Origin: Chloroflexi bacterium HGW-Chloroflexi-3
Lineage (GTDB): Bacteria > Chloroflexota > Anaerolineae > Anaerolineales > Anaerolineaceae
NCBI GenBank assembly: GCA_002842045.1
Contig: PHBX01000002.1
Span: 186,001-250,000 of the forward strand
DNA length: 64,000 bases
Direction of reading: 5' to 3'
Of this stretch, positions 7,841-17,296 are shown piece by piece (within the stretch, counting starts at the first letter, position 1; each line of letters starts with the position of its first letter). Under the pieces are notes generated by a model, which saw only the letters and a program-made list of their open reading frames with translations, did no database searches and was not told the origin of the DNA. A program made the position numbers and the translations under genes.

Positions 7841-8749
7841 ATGAACCCAAATCCATTACTCAAAAAATTAGGTTTTTCAAATACTGATCGTGTTGTAATC
7901 ATCCATGCGGATGATTTAGGCATGTGTCAGTCAACCATCACAGCTTGCAAAGATCTATTTGCAATATCCGGAATTTCTTCCGCGGCAGTCATGGTTCCCT
8001 GTCCTTGGTTTCTATCTGCTGCCAAATTGCAGAGAGATGTTGAGAACGTTGATCTGGGTGTACATATTACCCTTACCAGTGAATGGAAGGAATATCGCTG
8101 GAGACCAATTTCTACGAATGATGTTGAAAGCGGGTTATTTGATTCGCAAGGGTTTTTTCACGCCAGCAGTAAGGAAGTACAAAATAATGGGAATCCAGTA
8201 TTCGTTCGTGAAGAAATAAATGCTCAAGTAAATAAGGCCATATCCGAAGGAATTGTGCCAACCCACATTGACACTCATATGGGAGCGGTGGCTCATCCTA
8301 AGTTTATGTTTGATTATATAAATGCAGGCTTGAGTAGAAAAATACCTCCGATGTTATTCCGATTGACAAAAAACGAATGGATGAATATTGGGTTAGATGA
8401 AACCAGTGCGAGAATGGTAGAAATGTTCCTGAAAAATCTAGAAGAGCAGGGTGTACCTTTACTGGATCACCTCCGGTCCATTCCGCTGGAAGTGCCAGAT
8501 AATCGATTTAGGCAAGCAAAGGAAATTTTTGACACACTCCCTCCTGGAATCACTCATTTTATCATTCATCCCGCATCCGAAACTCCCGAGCTAAAAGCTA
8601 TCACTCCAGATTGGACGTCTCGTGTGGGTGATTATCAATTATTCCGTGATAAGGAAATCCATGATTATATGAAAAATAACGGAATTTATGTGATTGGATA
8701 CCATGACGTGAAATCTGCTTTTCCAATTTCGGATATTATTCTAAGTTGA
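7841..8749 (+). CDS. ChbG/HpnK (YdjC) family carbohydrate deacetylase
   Basis: Metal-dependent deacetylase that removes N-acetyl groups from small sugars such as chitooligosaccharides; the actual substrate is not visible here. The fold's signature residues are present: Asp24 and Asp25 in HADDLGMC, His75 in LGVHITLTSEW, the His142-x-Asp-x-His146 metal site in THIDTHMGAV, and FIIHPA near residue 250. The predicted protein is 302 residues. I placed the start at ATG 7841, which has AAGGGAG four bases upstream. A TATAAT box lies at 7808-7813, just after the 6S terminator, so the gene may have its own promoter. Confidence 0.9.
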   Translation: MNPNPLLKKLGFSNTDRVVIIHADDLGMCQSTITACKDLFAISGISSAAVMVPCPWFLSAAKLQRDVENVDLGVHITLTSEWKEYRWRPISTNDVESGLFDSQGFFHASSKEVQNNGNPVFVREEINAQVNKAISEGIVPTHIDTHMGAVAHPKFMFDYINAGLSRKIPPMLFRLTKNEWMNIGLDETSARMVEMFLKNLEEQGVPLLDHLRSIPLEVPDNRFRQAKEIFDTLPPGITHFIIHPASETPELKAITPDWTSRVGDYQLFRDKEIHDYMKNNGIYVIGYHDVKSAFPISDIILS

Positions 8750-8808
8750 CAGACAATTAGAAGATTTGTACACTTATCAGAAATGACTTGATTTTTCAGG
8801 AGGCGAAC

Positions 8809-9492
8809 ATGAGCTCTAATTATCAATTGGTAATGAAAACAGGACCAAATCCTGGACAGACATTTGTTTTAGATGGTACAGAATTCTCAATAGGACGGGA
8901 TATTAACAATGATTTTGTTATCAATGACACAGAAATGTCCAGGAAACATGCCAAAATATATATTTACGGACAAGGATTTGTTATTGAGGATTTGGGTTCT
9001 ACTAATGGAACATTTGTCAATGGACAGCGATTGGTGGGTATCCATCAGCTGGTTTCTGGCGATTCGATTGCTTTTGGAGAAAATGTAAATTGTTATTTTG
9101 AGGCTCCAGTTTTTGATCCTGACGCCACTCGTGTATCAGCCCAACCTCCTTCCTACAGTCCTCCAGTGTCTCAGCCACCTTCATATGGTGCGCCAGCTCC
9201 GACTCCAAGTACTGCTGTTCCACCTCTGGAAACATTCATCTCTGCTCCACCAGCACAACAATATGTTTCAGCACCTGTACAACCAAGTTATACAGGAGAA
9301 GTTCCAGCTGCGTATCTATCAGCTGATAAACCTAAGAAAAAGAACCGTATTTTTCTCATAATTATCATCTTGTTCTTACTTTTTATTTGTGGATGTATTG
9401 TTTTTTGGATCGTTATTGATTCAATGAACCTATATTGTGATCTATTTCCTGGATTAATGAATGCATTTTTTGGAAGTGGTTCCTGCCCATAA
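8809..9492 (+). CDS. FHA-domain membrane protein
   Basis: Phosphothreonine-binding FHA domain at residues about 4-95, with the family motifs FSIGRDINND, SRKHAKI and LGSTNGTFVNG. A Pro/Ser/Ala/Gln-rich linker (about 98-170) follows, then KPKKKNR and one membrane helix (about 182-203), leaving a short Cys-containing tail. The FHA domain should therefore be cytoplasmic. FHA proteins read Ser/Thr kinase signals, but no kinase gene is nearby. The ATG at 8809 is preceded by AGGAGG with a 5-base spacer, so an upstream TTG in the same frame is not used. The protein is 227 residues. Confidence 0.93.
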   Translation: MSSNYQLVMKTGPNPGQTFVLDGTEFSIGRDINNDFVINDTEMSRKHAKIYIYGQGFVIEDLGSTNGTFVNGQRLVGIHQLVSGDSIAFGENVNCYFEAPVFDPDATRVSAQPPSYSPPVSQPPSYGAPAPTPSTAVPPLETFISAPPAQQYVSAPVQPSYTGEVPAAYLSADKPKKKNRIFLIIIILFLLFICGCIVFWIVIDSMNLYCDLFPGLMNAFFGSGSCP

Positions 9493-9576
9493 AAAATCCG
9501 ATTTAAAATGAATAGAATTTTTCATTGCCGAAAGATTCTATCAGTAAAAATATTCTAAAAATTTAGCAGGAAAGAA

Positions 9577-10869
9577 ATGCATTCAAAAAAAGTTGAAAAA
9601 TCACCATCCTGGAGCAGTTCCACAAAGCTGGTAGTGGCTTTGGTCATGATCGCAGTATTCACATTTTTCATTGTTCGTTTTAATAAAATTCTGGCACCGT
9701 TGTTTTTTGCATTTCTGCTTGCTTTTCTCTTTTATCCAATTCCTGATTTTTTCAAAGAAAAATTAAAAATCTCCTGGCGTGTAACAGTAATAATCATCTA
9801 CCTGATCCTGCTATTATTATTTCTGGGATTAATCACATTGGGTGGATTTGCTGTTTTTGATCAGATTTCAAGTCTGATTCGGTTCATTCAATTTGAAATA
9901 AGGGATTTACCTGTTTTTCTGGAAGAATTATCTCAACTTCACTATGAATTTGGTGGTTTTGTAATTGATTTTTCCGAATTGGATCTGGTAAGTTTAGGGA
10001 ATCAATTACTTTCCATGGTACAACCCATGTTATCAGGATTGGGAAATGTGGTTGGTTCTTTAGCAAGTAGTGCGGCAGCATTAATAGGTTGGTCACTATT
10101 TTCTATATTAATTTCCTACTTTATCCTCTCTGAGGCAAAAGGTGCACGTAGTGAATTAGTTAAGATCGACATTCCTGGTTACAACTATGATATTCAACAA
10201 ATAGGTACTGAACTGAAAAGAACCTGGAATGCATTCCTGCGTGGCCAATTGACGATTATTCTCATCACAATAATTGTTTACATCATTTTATTGGGGGCTC
10301 TGGGTGTCAACTTTTACTATGGGTTGGCGTTTATTGCAGGATTAGCCAGGTTTGTCCCTTATGTTGGACCTGCTGTTGCCTGGACTTCCTATGGATTAGT
10401 GTCTCTTTTCCAGGGTACAACGATATTTGGACTGGAATCTTTTCCTTATGCTTTGGTAGTGGTTGGAGTGGCGTGGATAGCTGACGTTATTCTTGATAAT
10501 TTTGTAGTTCCCAGGTTAATGGGGGATGCACTGAAAGTACACCCTGCCGCTGTGATGGTCGCTGTTATTATATCTGCCAGCTTATTTGGATTTATTGGGG
10601 TATTATTAGCTGCACCTGTATTAGCAACGGCTAAATTGCTTGGACAATATGTTTTCTTAAAGATGTTTGATATTGATCCATGGGAAAAAATTTCACAGGA
10701 TAGAATACCAGCAGAACCTAAAATTCCAAATCAATTCAAACCATTATTTCGTTTTTTCTACAGGATAAAAAATAATGGGAAGAATTGGTTGAAGCAAAAG
10801 AGAAAAAATAATAAGAACAATAACCTAAAAAATCAAGTAATATCAGAGAAGGAGAAAATCGATGGATAA
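9577..10869 (+). CDS. AI-2E family transporter (PerM/TqsA type)
   Basis: Polytopic membrane protein of about eight helices in the AI-2E/PerM family, whose members export autoinducer-2 or act as antiporters. The family segments are present: the early FFAFLLAFLFYPIPDFF, a central cytoplasmic-type stretch with ELKRTWNAFLRGQ near residue 213, RFVPYVGPAVAW near 262, and the final helices with HPAAVMVAVIISASLFGFIGVLLAAPV. The last 60 residues are very basic (Lys/Asn-rich). The substrate cannot be read from the sequence. The stop overlaps the next small gene by 8 bases. Confidence 0.9.
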   Translation: MHSKKVEKSPSWSSSTKLVVALVMIAVFTFFIVRFNKILAPLFFAFLLAFLFYPIPDFFKEKLKISWRVTVIIIYLILLLLFLGLITLGGFAVFDQISSLIRFIQFEIRDLPVFLEELSQLHYEFGGFVIDFSELDLVSLGNQLLSMVQPMLSGLGNVVGSLASSAAALIGWSLFSILISYFILSEAKGARSELVKIDIPGYNYDIQQIGTELKRTWNAFLRGQLTIILITIIVYIILLGALGVNFYYGLAFIAGLARFVPYVGPAVAWTSYGLVSLFQGTTIFGLESFPYALVVVGVAWIADVILDNFVVPRLMGDALKVHPAAVMVAVIISASLFGFIGVLLAAPVLATAKLLGQYVFLKMFDIDPWEKISQDRIPAEPKIPNQFKPLFRFFYRIKNNGKNWLKQKRKNNKNNNLKNQVISEKEKIDG

Positions 10870-11044
10870 TGGACCATTAACGAACACACTCAGTGAAACT
10901 TCAAATTATATGGCATGGAAAGCTGATGAACCAGATGGCGAAACCACATATCATTTAGAATTAAACAATATAACATTACATTTCTTCAAAGAAGAATGGG
11001 TTGAATTTTTAGAATTAATTGCCAATTTAACGAAAACAAAATAA
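10862..11044 (+). CDS. Small conserved-looking protein of unknown function
   Basis: A 60-residue acidic protein that I do not recognise. The N-terminal half contains MAWKADEPDGETTYHLELNN, and the C-terminal half is LHFFKEEWVEFLELIANL. It reads as a short beta hairpin followed by an amphipathic helix, with no membrane segment or signal peptide. It begins inside the AI-2E gene's last codons and has a GGAG site six bases upstream. An intrinsic terminator follows immediately. Overlap, ribosome-binding site and terminator together argue that it is translated. Confidence 0.65.
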   Translation: MDNGPLTNTLSETSNYMAWKADEPDGETTYHLELNNITLHFFKEEWVEFLELIANLTKTK

Positions 11045-11045
11045 A

Positions 11046-11076
11046 AAATAGCTGTTTCAAGGTAAAACAGCTATTT
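11046..11076. terminator. Intrinsic terminator between convergent operons
   Basis: A perfect 12-bp stem (AAATAGCTGTTT, 11046-11057, with 11065-11076) closes a 7-base loop, with A/T-rich tails on both sides. It separates the rightward AI-2E operon from the leftward formate dehydrogenase operon. Confidence 0.85.
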
Positions 11077-11097
11077 GATTTGTAAATCATCTGGAAA

Positions 11098-13263
11098 TTA
11101 GTATCGACCTCTTGGTTGATATGGCTGTTTTGTAGGCAATTGGTCTTCGGTTACTTTTTCAATTTTTACCGCGCAAGCCTTAAATTCCGGAATGAGCGCT
11201 TCTGGATCTAAAGCATCATTCGTCAGGAAATTTGCTGCTGCCTCTGCAAAGTGGAATGGAATAAAAACAACACCTGTAATTGTTTTTTGGGTTACATTGG
11301 CACGTAAAATAACTTCACCTCGTCTGGATTGCACTTTTACAACATCAAGGTGGTTGATATCATATATTTTTGCGTCTACAGGATTAATTTCTACTAATGC
11401 CTGTGAATACAAATCATCAAGCCACGAGTTGCGCGTTAATGTTCCTCCATGCCAATGTTCTAATACTCTGCCTGTATTTAGAATCAACGGAAAATCAGTA
11501 TCAGCTTCTTCATCAATCGGTTTGAAATCCAGAGGGAAGAATATGGCTTTCCCAATCGGGAAACTTTCAGCATAAAGGAAAGGTGTTCCAGGGTGGTTTT
11601 CATCCACTACAGGCGTCTGAAGGCCTGTTTTTTCGATTCTGGCGTATTTTATTCCCCGGTAAGATGGAACAACTTTCCCAAATTCATCCATGATTTCTTC
11701 CGGGTGGCTATAATCCCAGTAGGCTGAATTGGGTCTTCCCAATAATTTTTCAACTCTCCTGGCTAAATCACAAATGATTTGCCAATCTGGACGGGTATTA
11801 CCTAAAGGTTCAATTGCTTTCCTAACCCTCTGAACTCGACGATCAGTATTGGTGAAGGTTCCATCCTTTTCTGCAAAGGTAGTGGCTGGTAAGAAAACAT
11901 CCGCATATGCTCCGGATTCATTGATAAACAAATCCTGGCAAACAACAAATTCCAGTTCCTGCATATGTTTATGAGCTGCATTCAAGTTTGGTTCTGTCAT
12001 CATCGGATTTTCACCCATGATATACAGACTACGAACACCACCGGGATGTGCATTCGATAAAATTTCTGTGGTTGTTAATCCCTTTTCTCTATTTAAACCG
12101 CCTGGTTCTATATTCCACGCTTTTTCAAAAATCAAGGCAGATTGCTCATCATCCACTTCCTGGTATCCAGGATAATGCCAGGGCATGGCACCAGCATCTG
12201 ATGCACCCTGGACGTTATTTTGTCCTCGCAATGGATTTAATCCAGTTCCCCGCTTTCCGACATGACCTGTCAGTAACGCGAGATTTATGAGGCTGTGGGC
12301 GTTGTCGGTACCGTGTGTGGATTGAGATATCCCTAAAGCCCAATAAATGGCTCCACGTTTCGCATTTGCATAAAGACGGGCAGCCTGGATGATTTTATCT
12401 TTTTCTACACCAGTTATGGATTCTACGTATTCGGGAGTGAATTTTTCCATTGCTTTGGAGAAATTTTGAAAATTCTCTGTCCGGGTATCAATGAATTCTT
12501 TATTGTAAAGGTTTTCCTTTAAAATTACATGTGCCATGCCTGAAAAAACAGCAACGTCAGAACCTGGTTTTTCAGCCAACCAAAGCGTTGCATAATTCAC
12601 CATCTCGATCCGGCGTGGATCAACAACGATTAGTTTTGCTCCATTCTTTTCAATTGCCGCTTTCATCTGTATGGATATGATTGGATGTGTCTCAGTTGTA
12701 TTCGAACCTGTGATTATAAACACGTCTGTTTCCATGATCTCTGCGGCTGTATTTGACATTGCAGCAGACCCAATTGCTTTTTGCAGCGCGACCACGCTTC
12801 CGGCATGGCATAAACGCGTACAATGATCCACGTTATTGCTGCGGAATAAAGCACGGAATAATTTCTGTAATAAATAATTATCTTCATTCGTTGCTTTTGC
12901 ACAGCAATAGACAGCCATTGCATTTGAACCTTCACGTTGATAAATCTCTACCAGACGTTTGGCTGTGTAATCTAATGCTTCGTCCCAGGAGACTTCTTGC
13001 CATTCATCTACATTGAATGCCTGGGATCTGGCTCCGGGTTTTTGAGGGGACTTTCGAATTAAAGGGTTCAAAATTCTGCGATTGTTATAGATAAAATCAT
13101 AACCAAAGCGACCCTTTACGCATAAATTACCTTTGTTTACGACAGAATCAAAAGGAGCAGTGACTTTATAAATAAAATTATCTTTGATGTGTAATTCCAG
13201 ATTACAGCCAACACCACAAAATGGACAGGTAGTTGTAACTGGTTTATTCTTAATCATGTTCAT
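11098..13263 (-). CDS. Molybdopterin-dependent formate dehydrogenase, catalytic subunit
   Basis: Oxidises formate to CO2 at a bis-molybdopterin guanine dinucleotide centre. The 721-residue protein has an N-terminal [4Fe-4S] domain with Cys13, Cys16, Cys20 and Cys48, then the molybdopterin oxidoreductase fold, and ends with the cofactor-binding domain (LEHWHGGTLTRNSW near residue 600). Cys152-His153 in TRLCHAGSV align with the Sec/Cys-His pair of formate dehydrogenases, so this is a cysteine, not selenocysteine, enzyme. It is the last gene of a three-gene operon with NuoE/F- and ferredoxin-like subunits. MobA and FdhD next door support a formate dehydrogenase over other family members. The start has an AGAGG site. 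Confidence 0.92.
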   Translation of the reverse strand: MNMIKNKPVTTTCPFCGVGCNLELHIKDNFIYKVTAPFDSVVNKGNLCVKGRFGYDFIYNNRRILNPLIRKSPQKPGARSQAFNVDEWQEVSWDEALDYTAKRLVEIYQREGSNAMAVYCCAKATNEDNYLLQKLFRALFRSNNVDHCTRLCHAGSVVALQKAIGSAAMSNTAAEIMETDVFIITGSNTTETHPIISIQMKAAIEKNGAKLIVVDPRRIEMVNYATLWLAEKPGSDVAVFSGMAHVILKENLYNKEFIDTRTENFQNFSKAMEKFTPEYVESITGVEKDKIIQAARLYANAKRGAIYWALGISQSTHGTDNAHSLINLALLTGHVGKRGTGLNPLRGQNNVQGASDAGAMPWHYPGYQEVDDEQSALIFEKAWNIEPGGLNREKGLTTTEILSNAHPGGVRSLYIMGENPMMTEPNLNAAHKHMQELEFVVCQDLFINESGAYADVFLPATTFAEKDGTFTNTDRRVQRVRKAIEPLGNTRPDWQIICDLARRVEKLLGRPNSAYWDYSHPEEIMDEFGKVVPSYRGIKYARIEKTGLQTPVVDENHPGTPFLYAESFPIGKAIFFPLDFKPIDEEADTDFPLILNTGRVLEHWHGGTLTRNSWLDDLYSQALVEINPVDAKIYDINHLDVVKVQSRRGEVILRANVTQKTITGVVFIPFHFAEAAANFLTNDALDPEALIPEFKACAVKIEKVTEDQLPTKQPYQPRGRY

Positions 13264-13273
13264 AATAATCCTC

Positions 13274-13999
13274 TCACTTTACAACCGATGATGTTTGAGG
13301 TTTCTTCGTCTTTTTATTACGCTCATTGCGCGTCATTTGCATGATTTGATCACTTTCGTAACCAAGTTCAAGTAGCCATTGGCGTTTTGGTTTTAAGGCC
13401 TCAGTGGGGCACACACCAATACACTGGCCACAGAATACACAACTACTCTCGGGTAATGGTTTCTCATAAAAGGTACTGATTTGTGTATGGTATCCACGAC
13501 CTTTGAAATTGATCGCAAATGCATATTGAGCATCTTCTGCACAGACCTGAACACAGCGCCAACATAAAATGCATTTCTCATAATCACGCACAAACATGGA
13601 ATTATCATCAATTAAAGGCGGACTACGACGTTCTGCATCACCAAAGCGGTCATGATCCGCTCCATATTCGGATGCCATTTCCAGTAACTCTGGCGATTGA
13701 CTGAGATCAGAAGTACTTAACATCATTTCGAGGATAGTTTTTCTGGAACGGTTAACTCTCTCATTATGCGTTTCTACCTCCATGCCTTCGGAAACTTTTG
13801 CCACACAGGACGGAATAAGCGTTCGGGCACCTTTTACCTCGACAACACATATTCTGCAGAGAGCATTTGCAGTGCAATTGTCGTGATAGCAAATGGTAGG
13901 TATGTTCACACCAACTGATTTGGCTGCCTGAAGAATTGTGAGTTCCTTATCGCAATTAATTTCCTGATGATTTATTTTTAATTTTACGGTATCAGTCAT
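13274..13999 (-). CDS. Formate dehydrogenase Fe-S subunit (NuoG N-terminus-like)
   Basis: Electron-transfer subunit linking the molybdenum site to the flavin subunit. A [2Fe-2S] ferredoxin domain carries Cys37-x10-Cys48-x2-Cys51-x13-Cys65. Two [4Fe-4S] sites follow at Cys143/146/149/153 and Cys187/190/193/197. Between them, the segment that normally holds the His/Cys3 cluster reads [19 protein letters not shown]: the helix is kept but every cysteine is gone. The start is ATG 13999 with GGAGG upstream; it overlaps the end of the NuoEF-like gene by 8 bases. In many relatives this module is the N-terminus of the catalytic subunit, whereas here it is a separate 241-residue protein. Confidence 0.92.
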   Translation of the reverse strand: MTDTVKLKINHQEINCDKELTILQAAKSVGVNIPTICYHDNCTANALCRICVVEVKGARTLIPSCVAKVSEGMEVETHNERVNRSRKTILEMMLSTSDLSQSPELLEMASEYGADHDRFGDAERRSPPLIDDNSMFVRDYEKCILCWRCVQVCAEDAQYAFAINFKGRGYHTQISTFYEKPLPESSCVFCGQCIGVCPTEALKPKRQWLLELGYESDQIMQMTRNERNKKTKKPQTSSVVK

Positions 14000-15746
14000 T
14001 TTGACCTCCGGCAAATTCTTTTTGTGTTTCCAGGTTTGAAAATAATGAAGGCCATTTTTTTATCGCACTACCGATTGCCGAACCAGCTGTCTGACCCAAT
14101 CCACACAAAGAAGAGTCAGTCATTGTGACAATAATATCCTCCAGATCGCTGATATCACTATTTTTGACTTTTCGTTTTGCAATTCGTTTCATGATCTCGT
14201 GTTGTCTTTGAGTACCAAGCTGACAGGGGAAACATTTTCCACAGGATTCTTCTGCAAAGAAATTGGAAAGTCGTAATAATACATCGCGTAAATCACGAGT
14301 TTCATCGAACACTGTGATTACACCAGAACCCAAGGGTAATCCTTCTTTGCGTAATGCTTCGAAAGTTAGACTCACATCCAATTGGGAAGGATCTGCCATA
14401 GCTCCAGCTGCACCACCAATCAAAATTGCCTGAAGTGGATGTTCAAAACGCATTCCCCCCGCTAAGTTTTCGATAACATGCCGAAGGGTTACCCCAAATG
14501 GAACTTCATATAATCCGGGTTTTTTAACATCTCCCGAAAGACAGAACAATTTTGATCCTGGTGATTTTTCGGTGCCTATGGATTTGTATTCCTCAATTCC
14601 TATGGAAAGGATGATGGGGATATTTGCCAATGTTTCGACATTATTGATCACAGTCGGTTTACCAAACAACCCGTGTGTTGTTGGAAATGGTGGTTTCACC
14701 CGAGGAAATCCTCTTTTACCTTCAATGGATTCAAATAAGGCAGTTTCCTCACCACAAACATATGCTCCCGCACCTCGTCTTATCTCGATATCAAATGAGA
14801 AACCAGAATCAAGTATATTTTCACCCAGATAACCAGCATCTCTTGCTTCCTGTACTGCCTCTATTACATGCTTGTATGAAGTGAGATACTCACCACGGAT
14901 GTAGAAATATCCATTTTGAGCCCCAATTGCATAAGCAGCAATGAGCATTCCCTCAATAATAAGGTGAGGATCATCTTCCATCAAAACTCGATCTTTAAAA
15001 GTGCCTGGTTCAGCTTCATCGCCATTACAAACCAGGTATTTAATTTTCTCCGCAGCGTTGGCTGCGCCTTCCCATTTCAAACCAGTTGGAAAAGCTGCAC
15101 CACCTCGACCGACTAAACCAGATTCTTTTACTTGTTTAATCACTTCTCCTGAATCAAGACTTAATGCTTTTTTGAAACCTATATATCCGCCTGTTTCAAG
15201 ATATTGGTCCAAATTTGTTCTTCGACCTTTTCCACAATTCTTTGTTAATCTGTGGATATCACCTCCGAGAATTGTCTGAGGTCTTTTTCTCGAGGGTTCA
15301 AAAATTTCTTCCCAGGACTGTAAATCTTTTGAGATCATCGGTTGGCCTTTGACCAACATGGCCGGTGCATGTTCGCACAAACCTAAACACGCGGCAACTT
15401 CGATCGTAATTCTTGGATTGACTTCTCCACCAAACTTAAAACTTTCTTTCTGGTTTAGAAGTTTGTAGATGGATTCTGAACCTGCCATTGCGCAGGCTGG
15501 ATCATTACAAACATGGACTACTGTTTCACCGATTGGGTGTTTGAAAAATAATGAATAAAACTCGATAACACCAAATACCTCTGCCAATGGAACTTTGATT
15601 GCTTTAGCAATTTCCTCTGCAACAGACTCGGGAATGTAACCAAAATGGTCCTGCGCTTCATGAAGAAGAGGTAATAATGCTGTTCTTCCTTGAAGAGCCA
15701 TTTGGCTTATGGTTTTCTGGATAGATATTAGATCCAATTCACTCAT
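13992..15746 (-). CDS. Fused NuoE/NuoF-type NAD-linked flavoprotein subunit
   Basis: Passes formate electrons to NAD(P)+. Residues 1-150 are NuoE-like (thioredoxin-fold [2Fe-2S] with Cys80, Cys85, Cys120 and Cys124). Residues 170-584 are NuoF-like, with the NADH loop GRGGAAFPTGLKWE, the FMN motif GAGAYVCGEETAL, and the [4Fe-4S] site ESCGKCFPCQLG near residue 500. The 2Fe-2S ferredoxin domain seen at the C-terminus of hydrogenase versions is absent, because it is in the next gene. This is the first gene of the operon, with an AAGGAGAG site before ATG. The set matches NAD-dependent formate dehydrogenases rather than complex I, since no membrane subunits are present. Confidence 0.93.
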   Translation of the reverse strand: MSELDLISIQKTISQMALQGRTALLPLLHEAQDHFGYIPESVAEEIAKAIKVPLAEVFGVIEFYSLFFKHPIGETVVHVCNDPACAMAGSESIYKLLNQKESFKFGGEVNPRITIEVAACLGLCEHAPAMLVKGQPMISKDLQSWEEIFEPSRKRPQTILGGDIHRLTKNCGKGRRTNLDQYLETGGYIGFKKALSLDSGEVIKQVKESGLVGRGGAAFPTGLKWEGAANAAEKIKYLVCNGDEAEPGTFKDRVLMEDDPHLIIEGMLIAAYAIGAQNGYFYIRGEYLTSYKHVIEAVQEARDAGYLGENILDSGFSFDIEIRRGAGAYVCGEETALFESIEGKRGFPRVKPPFPTTHGLFGKPTVINNVETLANIPIILSIGIEEYKSIGTEKSPGSKLFCLSGDVKKPGLYEVPFGVTLRHVIENLAGGMRFEHPLQAILIGGAAGAMADPSQLDVSLTFEALRKEGLPLGSGVITVFDETRDLRDVLLRLSNFFAEESCGKCFPCQLGTQRQHEIMKRIAKRKVKNSDISDLEDIIVTMTDSSLCGLGQTAGSAIGSAIKKWPSLFSNLETQKEFAGGQND

Positions 15747-15793
15747 TTACTCTCCTTTTTAGTGGATTATTTAATCAGGGATTTTGGACAATA

Positions 15794-15823
15794 TTACTCT
15801 AATATAATTATTATAAGTATAAT
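15794..15823 (+). promoter_or_regulatory. Promoter giving a near-leaderless mobA transcript
   Basis: TTACTC (15794-15799), an 18-base spacer and TATAAT (15818-15823) place the transcription start within about two bases of the mobA ATG at 15832. No Shine-Dalgarno sequence is present. A second TATAAT at 15803-15808 is an alternative. Confidence 0.5.
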
Positions 15824-15831
15824 TATATCTA

Positions 15832-16431
15832 ATGAATGTTTCAATTGTAATTCAAGCTGGTGGACAATCTTCTCGGATGGGAGAAGACAAAGGTTTGGTC
15901 GAGTTGTGTGGCAAGCCGATGATTCAAAATATCATTGATCGATTGCATCCCTTTGCTGATGAACTGATAATTACCACAAATCGACCGGGAAAATATAAAC
16001 AATTTGGCCTTAAAATGTTTGAAGATATCTATAAAGATTATGGGGCACTGGCCGGATTGCATACCGCATTATCTTGCGCCAGTAATGAAATGGTTTTTGT
16101 GATTGCTTGTGACTTGCCATTTGTCAATACCAATTTATTCAGGTTTATGAAAAATATGTTTGAAGCAAAACCAGTAGATCTCGTAATCCCAAGAACAGAA
16201 AAGGGATTCGAACCTTTTTATGCATTTTACAAAAGAAATAACTGTCTACCCTTGGTTACAGATGCAATTGAATCCGGAAAGAGAAGATTAATTTCCTGGA
16301 TTGAAAATGCTATGGTACATCCTATAAATGAAGATCAATTGCGAGAATTTGATCCGAATTTGGACTCATTTGTGAATATCAATACACCTGAAGATCTTGA
16401 AATTGCCCAAAATAATTGCATTCAGGTTTAA
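15832..16431 (+). CDS. mobA: Molybdenum cofactor guanylyltransferase
   Basis: Attaches GMP to molybdopterin to make the guanine dinucleotide cofactor used by the formate dehydrogenase across the intergenic region. The 199-residue protein has the nucleotidyltransferase signature QAGGQSSRMGEDKGLVEL at residues 8-25, a DYGALAGLHTAL stretch near 66, the metal-binding CDLPF near 98, and a C-terminal FVNINTPEDL. It is divergent from the dehydrogenase operon and overlaps the end of fdhD on the other strand by 4 bases. Confidence 0.95.
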   Translation: MNVSIVIQAGGQSSRMGEDKGLVELCGKPMIQNIIDRLHPFADELIITTNRPGKYKQFGLKMFEDIYKDYGALAGLHTALSCASNEMVFVIACDLPFVNTNLFRFMKNMFEAKPVDLVIPRTEKGFEPFYAFYKRNNCLPLVTDAIESGKRRLISWIENAMVHPINEDQLREFDPNLDSFVNINTPEDLEIAQNNCIQV

Positions 16432-17192
16432 GTTTTAATTCTTTGTGGATGTGCATAAACCGTAAACTCATTTCTACGGGTATACCCAATTAATGTTATG
16501 TTGTGTTTAGAAGCAAATTCAACAGATGATTTTGTTGGGCTCGTTCGCGATACAACAATGGGAACGCCTAATCTGGCGGATTTTTGAATCATCTCAGAGC
16601 TTACCCTTCCTGTTGTCAAAATGATTTTTTGTGACCAGGAATGTTTTTTATCGAACAAAAATAATCCAGCTAATTTATCAATTGTGTTATGTCGTCCGAT
16701 ATCCTCTGCGATGAGATGAGAATTTTTTCCATCAGACAATAAAGAGCAATGGATCCCTCTTGTTTCTTTATATATTTCCTGACTTGAAAGCAGGAGAGAA
16801 AATAGATCAAAGATCAATTGTGGTTCAACCTGGAATTCACTAATAATGTAGTTTTCTTTTTTATTGACCATGCTGGTTTTCCCACCAGCACAACCGGATG
16901 TGTTTTCCCATTTTTCGGGTTTTATTACCACATGATTAAGCCAAACATCAACATTTTTATTGTTTTCGCACACTCTGACAATTTCTACTTCGGATACGGA
17001 TTCAATAATGTGTTCATTGTATAGAAAACCAATAGCCAGTTCCTCTAACATAAACGGAGAACAACTAAATGATAACCAGGCTTCCCCATTAACGGTTAAA
17101 ATGACGGAATTTTCTTCCGGAGGATTATGGGTGCTTTTTTTCCAGGTATCTTTGCTGAATGTAATTGGTTGAAAGTTGATAATTTTTTCCAT
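16428..17192 (-). CDS. fdhD: Formate dehydrogenase accessory sulfurtransferase FdhD
   Basis: Transfers sulfur from a cysteine desulfurase to the molybdenum cofactor, which formate dehydrogenase needs for activity. Family segments are visible: ILTVNGEAWLSFSCSPF, ELAIGFLYNEHII, the reactive-Cys loop TSGCAGGKT, AEDIGRHNTIDKL and TTGRVSSEMIQKSARLGVPIVVSRTSPT. The loop has one cysteine where the E. coli protein has a CxxC pair; single-Cys versions exist. I chose ATG 17192, because a TTG at 17207 in the same frame lies inside a TATAAT box (17207-17212). The leader is then only about 8 bases. Confidence 0.95.
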   Translation of the reverse strand: MEKIINFQPITFSKDTWKKSTHNPPEENSVILTVNGEAWLSFSCSPFMLEELAIGFLYNEHIIESVSEVEIVRVCENNKNVDVWLNHVVIKPEKWENTSGCAGGKTSMVNKKENYIISEFQVEPQLIFDLFSLLLSSQEIYKETRGIHCSLLSDGKNSHLIAEDIGRHNTIDKLAGLFLFDKKHSWSQKIILTTGRVSSEMIQKSARLGVPIVVSRTSPTKSSVEFASKHNITLIGYTRRNEFTVYAHPQRIKT

Positions 17193-17296
17193 GTGTTTTA
17201 ATGCCAATTATAATTAGTGTTTGAAGATGATGATAATAAACCTTTTTTATCATAATTGAAAAGGATTTAAAGAAAAATCATTGTGGAGGGTTTCTA

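Noticed and set aside
16428..17192. FdhD judged inactive because its loop has one cysteine
   Set aside because: Single-cysteine versions of this loop occur in other bacteria, and every other motif is normal.
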